Positions 1 through 5,033 are shown, numbered from the stretch's first letter. The stretch is DNA of 7,127 bases from Rhizobium sp. Q54 (GCA_945872035.1 CAMBYA010000120.1:1-7127); one strand, 5' to 3'. Notes: generated by a model not told the origin, from the letters alone. Translations and numbers: made by a program.

Positions 1-501
1 AAATTCTCGCAGGCCAAATGGAAGGGCGAGCCGGTCCTGCAGATCAGCTACTTCATCTGGTTCAAGGCCCAGCCGCTCGACGGCCTGATCTGGCGCGTGA
101 CACTTGGCCCCAACGGCACACCGCTGGCCTATGACACGGTCCACACCGACGGCAGCAACTACGTGCTGCTGCTCGACGGCAGCCTGAAGGCTCCCGGCGC
201 CGCCAAGCTGCCGGAGATTCCCGACGGCAGCCGGCTGGTGCTGAGCATCGACGGTGACACACACGACATCAGGCACGTGGGAGCATGGGACGGCGTGACC
301 CGCGAGAACTACCTGCTGGTCGAGTATGACCGCCTGCGCCGGCTGTATCACCACGACGGCGAGACCCGCAGCCTGTTCGACGCCAGCGGCAAGAGCGGCA
401 CGGGTCCGAACGCACCGCGCCAGTGGGCACACCACAAGCTGGACAACGGCCACTATTTCGACGCGCCGGACCTGCTGCAGAAGTTGACGGCGGCGAGATA
501 G
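1..501 (+). CDS. Hypothetical protein, C-terminal 166 residues (5' end outside window)
   Basis: The reading frame is open from the first base to a TAG at 499-501, so the start lies upstream of the window. A GTG at 97 is in frame but falls inside a conserved-looking core (LDGLIWRVTLGPNGTPLAYD), so I do not take it as the start. The visible part is soluble, with no transmembrane segment. It contains QISYFIWF, then the WRVTL core, and ends with a YLLVEYDRLR...RSLF stretch and RQWAHH...HYFDAPDLL. From memory, this order (VWFP...DGLxWRVTL...YDSIH...VEYDxLRxLPxPDG..RSLF...RQWGxH...RHFDDADLL) occurs in an uncharacterised family of proteobacterial exported or membrane-linked proteins. That is recollection, not a search result. 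Function unknown. The next gene starts 70 bp downstream on the same strand. Confidence 0.75.
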   Translation, partial: KFSQAKWKGEPVLQISYFIWFKAQPLDGLIWRVTLGPNGTPLAYDTVHTDGSNYVLLLDGSLKAPGAAKLPEIPDGSRLVLSIDGDTHDIRHVGAWDGVTRENYLLVEYDRLRRLYHHDGETRSLFDASGKSGTGPNAPRQWAHHKLDNGHYFDAPDLLQKLTAAR

Positions 502-571
502 AGCGTTCCCGGACAGGACTTCGGAAAACGCACTACCGCCCCGCCTGTCATTGCGCTAGCGTGCCCGCGAC

Positions 572-928
572 ATGAACCGACTGGTTTACAAGATCTGTCC
601 GGGCGCCGACTGGGCGCAGGCCATGAGCAGCGGTAGCTATGCCGGATCGGCTGTCGACAGGGCCGACGGCTTCATGCATTTCTCCACAGCGGGACAGGCG
701 CGCGAAACCGCCGCCAAGCACTTCGCGGGCCAGACCGGCCTCGTGCTGGTGCAGGTCGATACCACCCGCCTGCCACAGGGTGCGCTGAAATGGGAGCCGT
801 CTCGCGGCGGCGCCCTGTTCCCTCACCTCTACGCGACGCTGCCGGTGTCCGCGGCGTTGCGCGTCGATCCGCTGCCGTGGCGAGACGGCGAGGGCCACCT
901 GTTCCCGGAAAGCCTGCAAGATGCGTGA
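572..928 (+). CDS. DUF952 domain-containing protein
   Basis: A 118-residue protein matching the DUF952 (COG3502) family over almost its whole length. The visible family features are LVYKI at the N-terminus, DGFMHFSTAGQARETAAKHFAGQ at about residues 31-53, the VLVQVDTTRLP strand, and the strongly conserved LKWEPSRGGALFPHLYATLP block at about residues 72-91. There is no signal peptide or membrane segment, so it should be cytoplasmic. The biochemical role is not established. I recall the family being grouped structurally with ADP-ribosyl-transferase-like folds, but no activity can be read from this sequence. The ATG at 572 lacks an obvious Shine-Dalgarno sequence (the preceding bases are GCCCGCGAC). 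Its stop overlaps the pyrD start by 8 bp, which suggests co-transcription and coupled translation. Confidence 0.88.
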   Translation: MNRLVYKICPGADWAQAMSSGSYAGSAVDRADGFMHFSTAGQARETAAKHFAGQTGLVLVQVDTTRLPQGALKWEPSRGGALFPHLYATLPVSAALRVDPLPWRDGEGHLFPESLQDA

Positions 929-1988
929 TCCCTACAAGCTGATCCGGCCCTGGCTGCTGAAGATGGACGCCGAGAAGGCGCACCGGCTGACCCTGCGGCT
1001 GCTGAACTCGCCGCTGGCAGGCTTCCTCGGCAAGGACATCGCCGCGACGCCCGAGCTGGAGACCACCTTCCTCGGCATCCGTCTGCCCAACCCGATCGGC
1101 CTGGCCGCCGGCTTCGACAAGAACGCCGAGGTGCCGGACGCCATGCTGAGGCTGGGCTTCGGCTTCGTCGAGGTGGGGACAGTGACGCCGCGCCCGCAGG
1201 CCGGCAATCCCGAGCCGCGCATCTTCCGGCTGGTCGAGGACGAGGCGGTCATCAACCGCATCGGCTTCGCCAACGAAGGCGCCGCCATCGTGACCCGCCG
1301 TCTGTCGGAACGCCGCGCCGCGTCGCGTATGGGCAAGATCGGCATCAACATCGGCGCCAACAAGGAATCGGACGACTGGGTTGGCGACTATGTCACCGGC
1401 CTGCAGCGGTTCTCCGGCCTGGGCGACTACTACACCATCAACATCTCGTCGCCCAATACGCCGGGCCTTCGGGCGCTGCAGACCCGCGACTCGCTCAAGC
1501 CCCTGCTCGACGCGCTGATCGCCACCCGCGAGCAGATGAGCCGGGTACGCAAGCCGCCGCTGCTGGTGAAGCTGGCGCCCGACCTTACCCTGCCGCAATG
1601 CGAGGACATCGCCGCGCTGGCGCTGGAGCACGACATCGACGGCCTGATCGTCGGCAACACAACCATCGGCCGCCCGGGGAGCCTGCGAAGCCCGCACAAG
1701 GGCGAGACCGGGGGCCTTTCGGGTGCGCCGCTGACCAATCTGGCACTGGAGAACATCCGGACCATGTACCGGCTGACCGGCGGCAGGATTCCGCTGGTCG
1801 GCGTGGGCGGCATCGCCTCCGGGCAGGACGCCTATGACCGCATCCGGGCCGGCGCGTCCGTGGTCCAGCTCTACACCGCGCTGGTGTATGAAGGCCCCGG
1901 CCTGGTGAAACGGATCAAGGCCGAGTTGAGCGCGCTGCTGAAGCGCGACGGGTTCGGGACCGTGAGCGAAGCGGTGGGCAAGGGTTAG
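921..1988 (+). CDS. pyrD: Dihydroorotate dehydrogenase (quinone), class 2
   Basis: A 355-residue enzyme of normal length for class 2 DHODH. It oxidises dihydroorotate to orotate (fourth step of UMP synthesis) using FMN and passes electrons to membrane quinone. Residues 1-45 form the short amphipathic helical extension that marks class 2 and docks at the membrane. Motifs in order: GLAAGFDKNAE (60-70), PRPQAGNPEPRIFRL (90-104), NRIGFANEG (112-120), GINIGANKES (141-150), NISSPNTPGLR (174-184, with the class 2 catalytic base at Ser177), LVKLAPD (215-221, FMN-contacting Lys217), GNTT (245-248), GLSGAPL (265-271), GVGGI (294-298) and VQLYTALVYEGP (315-326). All key positions are present. The ATG at 921 has GGAAAG 8 nt upstream and lies inside the end of the DUF952 gene, so the two form a translationally overlapping pair. 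The TAG stop is 11 bp from the end of convergent bfr. Confidence 0.97.
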   Translation: MRDPYKLIRPWLLKMDAEKAHRLTLRLLNSPLAGFLGKDIAATPELETTFLGIRLPNPIGLAAGFDKNAEVPDAMLRLGFGFVEVGTVTPRPQAGNPEPRIFRLVEDEAVINRIGFANEGAAIVTRRLSERRAASRMGKIGINIGANKESDDWVGDYVTGLQRFSGLGDYYTINISSPNTPGLRALQTRDSLKPLLDALIATREQMSRVRKPPLLVKLAPDLTLPQCEDIAALALEHDIDGLIVGNTTIGRPGSLRSPHKGETGGLSGAPLTNLALENIRTMYRLTGGRIPLVGVGGIASGQDAYDRIRAGASVVQLYTALVYEGPGLVKRIKAELSALLKRDGFGTVSEAVGKG

Positions 1989-1999
1989 GCCGTTACCCC

Positions 2000-2482
2000 T
2001 CAGCTCTCTTCGCCGCCGCCCATCTGGGACTGAAGGTAGTTCTGGATGCCGACCTTCTCGATCAGGTCCAGCTGGGTCTCGAGGAAGTCGATGTGCTCTT
2101 CCTCCGATTCCAGGATGTCCTCGAACAGCTCGCGCGAGATGTAATCGCGCACCGTCTCGCAATGGGCGATGGCGTCCTTGAGCACCGGGCAGGCTTCAAG
2201 CTCGGTGTCGAGATCGGCCTTGATGATCTCGGCGACGTTCTCACCGATGCGCAGCCGGTTCAAATCCTGCAGATTTGGCAGGCCTTCGAGGAACAGGATG
2301 CGGTTGATCAGCCTGTCCGCATGCTTCATCTCGTCGATGGATTCGCCGTATTCGTAGTCGCCGAGCTTGTTCAGGCCCCAGTTCTTCAGCATGCGGGCAT
2401 GCAGGAAATACTGGTTGATGGCTGTGAGCTCGTTCTTGAGGGCCAGATTGAGGAACTGGATAACCTTCTTGTCGCCCTTCAT
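2000..2482 (-). CDS. bfr: Bacterioferritin
   Basis: A 160-residue haem-containing ferritin subunit. It assembles into a 24-mer cage in the cytoplasm, oxidises Fe(II) at a di-iron ferroxidase centre and stores it as ferric mineral. All di-iron ligands are at canonical positions: Glu18, Glu51, His54, Glu94, Glu127 and His130. Met52, which ligates the intersubunit haem, is present (motif [12 protein letters not shown]), so this is true Bfr rather than a non-haem ferritin. The typical start ([28 protein letters not shown]) and length support the chosen ATG, which has a perfect AGGAGG 5 nt upstream. The last residues (MGGGEES) are a flexible tail. It lies downstream of bfd on the same strand, 101 bp away, but with its own promoter-like sequence. 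It converges with pyrD, with only 11 bp between the stops. Confidence 0.98.
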   Translation of the reverse strand: MKGDKKVIQFLNLALKNELTAINQYFLHARMLKNWGLNKLGDYEYGESIDEMKHADRLINRILFLEGLPNLQDLNRLRIGENVAEIIKADLDTELEACPVLKDAIAHCETVRDYISRELFEDILESEEEHIDFLETQLDLIEKVGIQNYLQSQMGGGEES

Positions 2483-2487
2483 GACAC

Positions 2488-2493
2488 CCTCCT
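2488..2493 (-). promoter_or_regulatory. Shine-Dalgarno sequence of bfr
   Basis: Read on the - strand this is AGGAGG, a full match to the anti-Shine-Dalgarno core, 5 nt before the bfr ATG. It fixes the bfr start and predicts strong translation, as expected for an abundant storage protein. None of the other genes in the window has such a perfect site. Confidence 0.85.
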
Positions 2494-2530
2494 GTGATCG
2501 CCGGACTTCGACGATGAACGTTCAGCAATC

Positions 2531-2559
2531 AGGATAGGTCCGTTGCCCGACACGGTCAA
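2531..2559 (-). promoter_or_regulatory. Candidate sigma70-type promoter for bfr
   Basis: On the - strand, TTGACC (2559-2554, 5/6 match to TTGACA) is followed after exactly 17 bp by TATCCT (2536-2531, 4/6 match to TATAAT). A start near 2524 would give a leader of about 40 nt that includes the AGGAGG site. This would let bfr be transcribed independently of bfd. The -35 overlaps the T-run of the hairpin just downstream of bfd. Prediction by eye only. Confidence 0.45.
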
Positions 2560-2578
2560 AAAATAACGTGGCGGCACG
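2558..2578 (-). terminator. Weak terminator-like hairpin after bfd
   Basis: Just after the bfd stop, the - strand reads CGTG-CCGC-CACG (2578-2567), a 4-bp stem with a 4-nt loop. It is followed by TTATTTTTT (2566-2558). The U-tract is good but the stem is short, so termination may be partial. If it works, it separates the bfd message from bfr. Confidence 0.35.
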
Positions 2579-2583
2579 ACGGA

Positions 2584-2784
2584 TTAGAGGGAGACCAGCT
2601 CCACGGGAGCGGCGAGTTTGGCCCGTTCGGTATCGATCACGTCTTGCGCGTAGTACAGGCAGGTCCCGCAATCGGGATCGACGCCGAGCACGGCGTAAAT
2701 CTCTTGGGCGGAGTCGGCCGGGCGTTCCACGGCCAATTCCCGGATCTGGCTTTCGCGTAAGGCGTTGCAGATGCAAACGTACAT
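2584..2784 (-). CDS. bfd: Bacterioferritin-associated ferredoxin
   Basis: A 66-residue Bfd-type [2Fe-2S] protein. In well-studied systems Bfd docks on bacterioferritin near the haem and passes electrons inward, so stored Fe(III) is reduced and released. The four cluster cysteines are visible as C4-x-C6 near the N-terminus (MYVCICNAL) and C39-x-x-C42 (DPDCGTCLYY). This is the BFD fold arrangement, with the helical RESQIRELAVE and SAQEIYAVLG segments between. Length matches the family (about 60-75 aa). The ATG has GGGAG 9 nt upstream. The partner gene bfr is next on the same strand, consistent with a store/release pair. Upstream lie a good promoter and a Fur-box-like sequence, which fits the known induction of Bfd under low iron. 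The final SAQEIYAVLG-to-end part shows no truncation. Confidence 0.95.
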   Translation of the reverse strand: MYVCICNALRESQIRELAVERPADSAQEIYAVLGVDPDCGTCLYYAQDVIDTERAKLAAPVELVSL

Positions 2785-2808
2785 TCGATTCGCACTCCCG
2801 ATGCTCTG

Positions 2809-2836
2809 TATATAGCGTTCTGCGAATGAGTGTCAA
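2809..2836 (-). promoter_or_regulatory. Candidate sigma70-type promoter for bfd
   Basis: On the - strand, a perfect TTGACA (2836-2831) is followed after 16 bp by TATATA (2814-2809, 4/6 match to TATAAT). Transcription would begin near 2802, leaving a short leader with GGGAG at 2799-2795. The -35 lies 6 bp from the Fur-box-like sequence at 2843-2857. A 7-bp inverted pair, ATTCGCA (2788-2794) and TGCGAAT (2821-2827), flanks the -10 and start region and could be a second operator. Confidence 0.55.
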
Positions 2837-2842
2837 TTACTC

Positions 2843-2857
2843 TGATAGTGAATATCA
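2843..2857. promoter_or_regulatory. Candidate Fur box in the bfd-arsC divergent region
   Basis: The 15-bp sequence TGATAGTGAATATCA matches the classical 7-1-7 Fur box TGATAATnATTATCA at 12 of 14 defined positions. It has perfect 5-bp arms (TGATA/TATCA). It sits immediately upstream of the bfd -35, where Fur binding could control bfd and possibly arsC. Alphaproteobacteria vary in their iron regulators (Fur/Mur, Irr, RirA), so the protein that reads it is uncertain. Confidence 0.5.
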
Positions 2858-2925
2858 ACAGCGCGGCCCTTGCACTTGCCGGCGCGGCGTGGTTTCACGG
2901 GACCAGGAAACGACAGGACCGGATC

Positions 2926-3273
2926 ATGGACGTCACCATCTACCACAATCCGCGCTGCTCCAAGTCGCGCGAAGCCCTGGCGCTGCTGAAGCAGAAGGGA
3001 ATCGAGCCCGAAGTGATCGAGTATCTGAAGACGCCGCCGTCGGCCGCCGAGCTCGACGACATCCTGAAGACGCTGGGCAAGGAGCCGCGCGAGACCATGC
3101 GCCGGCAGGAGCCGCCCTACAAGGAGCTGTCACTCGACAATCCGGCGCTGACCCGGGCGCAGCTGATCGCGGCCATGGTCGAGAACCCGGTGCTGATCGA
3201 GCGGCCCATCGTGCTGGCGGGCGGCAAGGCCCGCATCGGCCGGCCGCCGGAATCGGTGCTGGAGATACTTTAG
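2926..3273 (+). CDS. arsC: Arsenate reductase (glutaredoxin-dependent), YfgD-like ArsC
   Basis: A 115-residue thioredoxin-fold protein of the ArsC/Spx superfamily. ArsC reduces arsenate to arsenite using glutaredoxin/glutathione. The active-site loop is HNPRCSKSRE, with Cys11 as the nucleophile. The three arginines that bind the oxyanion in plasmid R773 ArsC have counterparts at Arg59/60, Arg93 (IERPIV) and Arg106 (IGRPP). The body and the C-terminal end (KARIGRPPESVLEIL) look most like the chromosomal YfgD subfamily, whose arsenate role is less proven than that of plasmid ArsC. I start at the ATG at 2926, where the fold begins (MDVTIYHNPRC) and an AGGA lies about 8 nt upstream. The frame is open back to a GTG at 2830, but that 32-residue extension is unlike the family and runs through the bfd promoter. 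No arsR, arsB or acr3 is nearby. It is divergent from bfd and convergent with csoR. Confidence 0.9.
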   Translation: MDVTIYHNPRCSKSREALALLKQKGIEPEVIEYLKTPPSAAELDDILKTLGKEPRETMRRQEPPYKELSLDNPALTRAQLIAAMVENPVLIERPIVLAGGKARIGRPPESVLEIL

Positions 3274-3299
3274 ACAAAGCATGCGAGACAAAGCACGTG
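3272..3299. repeat. Two-copy 14-bp imperfect tandem repeat
   Basis: AGACAAAGCATGCG (3272-3285) is followed directly by AGACAAAGCACGTG (3286-3299), matching at 12 of 14 positions. The second copy runs into the left arm of the csoR hairpin. It lies in the short gap after arsC. It may be a replication-slippage duplication. On the - strand both copies supply TTTGTCT, so the T-tract that follows the hairpin is repeated. Confidence 0.6.
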
Positions 3300-3316
3300 T
3301 TCCGGCGAACGCGTGC
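3286..3316 (-). terminator. Rho-independent terminator of csoR, between convergent arsC and csoR
   Basis: On the - strand, GCACGCGTTC (3316-3307), loop GCCG, then GAACACGTGC (3302-3293) form a 10-bp stem. Its only imperfection is one mismatched position, which as RNA reads G-U or A-C depending on strand. It starts 4 bp after the csoR stop and is followed by TTTGTCT. On the + strand the same hairpin lacks a T-tract after it, so it should serve csoR better than arsC, although the structure could slow transcription from both sides. Confidence 0.6.
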
Positions 3317-3320
3317 GGCT

Positions 3321-3596
3321 CTAGCCCCGGACCTTGCCCATCAGGTCCTCCAGTTCGGTGAACTTCTGGCGCTGCTCGGCGGCGTCGCCGCTGCGGATGG
3401 CGTCCTCGACGCAGTGCGCGGCGTGCTGCTTCAGCATCTCGGCCTCGACCTTCCCGAGCGCCGCCTTGATCGCCTGCAACTGGACCAGGATGTCCATGCA
3501 GTAGCGCTCCTCCTCGACCATGCGGATGATGCCGCGCACCTGACCTTCGATGCGTTTGAGCCGGGGAATGGTGTCCTGATGCGTCGCGTGCGCCAT
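3321..3596 (-). CDS. csoR: CsoR-type copper-sensing transcriptional repressor
   Basis: A 91-residue all-helical repressor of the CsoR/RcnR/FrmR (DUF156) family. These bind DNA in the apo form and release it on binding metal. The hallmark opening is present (TIPRLKRIEGQVRGIIRMVEEERYCMDIL). The metal-site pattern is Cys-His-Cys: numbered from a possible earlier ATG at 3602 these are Cys35, His60 and Cys64, matching the Cu(I) sensor CsoR rather than RcnR (His at the third position) or FrmR (Glu). A Tyr precedes the first Cys, as in CsoR. I choose the ATG at 3596 because AAGG lies 7 nt upstream. The in-frame ATG at 3602 (two residues longer) would sit against that AAGG. It is divergent from the efflux/copper-oxidase pair, which it presumably represses together with itself. 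A hairpin terminator follows at once. Confidence 0.9.
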   Translation of the reverse strand: MAHATHQDTIPRLKRIEGQVRGIIRMVEEERYCMDILVQLQAIKAALGKVEAEMLKQHAAHCVEDAIRSGDAAEQRQKFTELEDLMGKVRG

Positions 3597-3600
3597 TGAC

Positions 3601-3625
3601 ATACCTTACGGGGGTATAGTACCCC
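3601..3625. promoter_or_regulatory. Candidate CsoR operator between csoR and the efflux/oxidase unit
   Basis: GGGGTA-TAG-TACCCC (3611-3625) is a perfect 6-bp inverted repeat around a 3-bp centre. Overlapping on its left is ATACC-n7-GGTAT (3601-3605 and 3613-3617). The stretch ATACCTTACGGGGGTAT closely resembles the TACC...TACGGGGGTA pattern I recall for CsoR operators upstream of copper genes. Within it, TATAGT (3615-3620, 5/6 match to TATAAT) is a -10 candidate for the rightward unit, although no good -35 lies at normal spacing. A + strand TTGACA at 3596-3601 is only 13 bp away. One bound repressor could therefore shut both directions. Confidence 0.6.
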
Positions 3626-3631
3626 TGTCAA
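3603..3631 (-). promoter_or_regulatory. Candidate csoR promoter whose spacer is the operator palindrome
   Basis: On the - strand, a perfect TTGACA (3631-3626) is followed by exactly 17 bp and then TAAGGT (3608-3603). The latter keeps the most important -10 bases (T, A and final T) but matches only 3/6 overall. The 17-bp spacer is almost entirely the GGGGTA/TACCCC palindrome, so repressor binding would block polymerase. Transcription would start at about 3597-3596, on or next to the chosen csoR ATG, implying a nearly leaderless message. Inference from sequence only. Confidence 0.4.
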
Positions 3632-3654
3632 TCAACGCCGTGATGGTGGACGCC

Positions 3655-5031
3655 ATGCGCACCACGATTCGCACTCCCATTCTGATGATCCTGCTAGGGC
3701 TGCTCGCGGGCTGCGCCATGCCGCAGGACCAGGGCTTCGCGCCGGTGGCGCGGGACGTCAAGGCGCGCTCGGGCCATGACGTCGCCTGGCTGCGCGGCGG
3801 CGAGGCGCGCCAGATGGCGGACGACCTGACGGGTTCGCTGCTGGCCGAGACGTTGACCGCCGAGACAGCGACGAGGATCGCGCTGGTCAACAACCGCGAC
3901 CTGCAGGCGACCTTCGCCCAGGTCGGCATCGCCACCGCCGACGCGGTACAGGCGGCGACGCCGCGCAATCCGGTGCTGGACGCGGCCATGAAACTGCCGA
4001 CCGAGGGCGGCGGCGTGAACCTGGATTTCGGCGTGGCCTTCGAGTTCATCGACCTGCTGTTCCTGCCGGCGCGGCGGCGAGCCGCCGAAGCCGAGGCCGA
4101 GGCGACGCGGCTGCGCGTCACCGGCGAGGTGCTGGCGCTGGCGGCGCGGGCCAGGAACTCTTTCGTCGCCGTGCAGGCGGCGACGCGTGACGCCGCACTG
4201 GCAGGCGAGACGCTGATCGTGGCCCAGGCCGAGGCGGACGCCGCGGAGATCCTCCGGGAAGCAGGCAATATCCGGGCGGGACGGTTGGCGATGGCCGCCG
4301 AGCGGCTGGCGCGGGCGCGGCTCGGTGCCTCGGAGGCGCAGGGCCGCCGCATCGCCGCACGCGAGCGGCTCAATGTGGTCATGGGCGTCCGCGACGACAC
4401 CTGGCGGCTCGACGACGCCATTCCCGACCCTCCGGCGGACGATGGACTGGACGCGCTGGAGCGACGGGCGCTCGAGGCAAGCCTCGACGTCGCGGCGGCA
4501 CGCCAGGATCTGGTCGCCCTGGGCGAACGCAATGGCCTTGCCCGGAGGATTGTCACGGAGACCGAGGCCGGCGCTGTGGCCGAGCGCAACGAAGGGACGT
4601 GGGAAGTGGGCCCCAGCATCTCCGTGCCGCTACCGCTGTTCGACCTCGGAGGCGCGCGGTCGGCCAGGGCAAGGGCCTAGGTTCAGCAAGCCGAGGACCG
4701 CCACGCCGCCGCCCAGGTGCGCGTGCTGTCGGCAGCGCGCGCGGCGCGGGCCGAACTGGAACGGGCGCGGGCCGACGTGGGCTCCAGCCGCGACCAGGCG
4801 CTACCCGCGGGCCGCGAGGCCCTGCGGCAGGCCGCCCTCGACTACAACGCCATGCAGATCGGGCTCTTCGATCTGCTGGACGCGCGCGCGGCGGCGATCG
4901 ACACCGAGCGGCGGCACGTGGCGGCGCTGGCCGCCTATTGGACGGCCCGCGCGAACGCCGAACTGCTGGCGCAGGGCGGTACGGCCGGCGCCGCGGTTTC
5001 GGTGGCGTCGAAGCCGGCGGGAGAACACTGA
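3655..5031 (+). pseudogene. TolC/CusC-type outer-membrane efflux lipoprotein gene, interrupted by an in-frame TAG
   Basis: Read through one TAG at 4678-4680, this frame encodes 458 residues of an outer-membrane factor (OEP/TolC family), the exit duct of tripartite pumps. The start MRTTIRTPILMILLGLLAGC is a lipoprotein signal with lipobox LAGC (Cys20), as in CusC-type proteins. ATG 3655 is preferred (GGTGGA 4 nt upstream). GTG 3640 and ATG 3643 are in frame but add an acidic residue before the signal. Before the stop come the first helical hairpin, LRE-AGNIRAGRLAMAAERLARARL, ARERLNVVMG, and the beta-hairpin EVGPSISVPLPLFDLGGARSARARA. After it the pattern continues without a frame change: QQAEDR, the long helix, then LDYNAMQIGLFDLLDARAAAIDTERRHVAALAAYWTARA. 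Codon 342 is therefore a nonsense codon. The truncated product would lack the final long helices and should not form a duct unless the stop is suppressed. The gene ends by overlapping the oxidase start (TGATG). Confidence 0.85.
4678..4680 (+). other. In-frame TAG inside the efflux gene
   Basis: The bases read GCC-TAG-GTT, where family members have an ordinary residue between the ARARA and QQAEDR segments. One substitution from CAG, GAG or AAG (among others) would create it. TAG ends at least five other genes here (the leftmost hypothetical, pyrD, arsC, csoR and the MFS gene), so TAG is a normal stop in this genome. A single base-calling error is the main alternative to a real nonsense mutation. 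A GTG at 4717 in the same frame could allow restart of the C-terminal 104 residues, but such a fragment alone would have no signal peptide. Confidence 0.85.
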
Positions 5032-5033
5032 TG
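5019..5033 (+). promoter_or_regulatory. Ribosome-binding site and TGATG start/stop overlap of the copper oxidase
   Basis: GGGAG at 5019-5023 lies 7 nt before the oxidase ATG (5031-5033), inside the last codons of the efflux frame. The efflux stop TGA (5029-5031) shares its A with that ATG. The oxidase thus has its own good site, but re-initiation by ribosomes finishing the upstream gene would normally add to its output. Confidence 0.75.

Noticed and set aside
506..535. Possible hairpin terminator (GCGTT...AACGC) between the first gene and DUF952.
   Set aside because: The stem is short and bulged and there is no T-run, so I cannot support it.
1989..1999. Terminator between convergent pyrD and bfr.
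   Set aside because: Only 11 bp separate the two stops and no hairpin with a T-tract is visible.
672..2162. Long open frame of 496 codons on the - strand opposite DUF952, pyrD and the end of bfr.
   Set aside because: It is antisense to pyrD, which has complete motifs. Its translation is low-complexity, Arg/Gly/Ala-rich and matches no family I know. Such frames are expected in high-GC DNA.
2830..2925. N-terminal extension of arsC starting at GTG 2830.
   Set aside because: The extra 32 residues do not belong to the ArsC fold, and they would overlie the bfd promoter and Fur-like box. ATG 2926 has an AGGA and gives the family-typical N-terminus.
2568..3599. 343-codon + strand frame spanning bfd, arsC and csoR.
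   Set aside because: It overlaps three genes with recognised motifs in other frames or strands, and has no domain-like content.
3596..3620. Full rightward promoter TTGACA (3596-3601) with TATAGT (3615-3620).
   Set aside because: The spacer is 13 bp, too short for a normal sigma70 promoter. I keep TATAGT as a -10 candidate but do not call the pair a promoter.
4678..4680. Genome-wide reassignment of TAG to an amino acid.
   Set aside because: TAG is the terminal stop of several clearly bounded genes in the same window (pyrD, arsC, csoR and others), with family-typical C-termini. Global recoding is not supported; local suppression or error remains possible.
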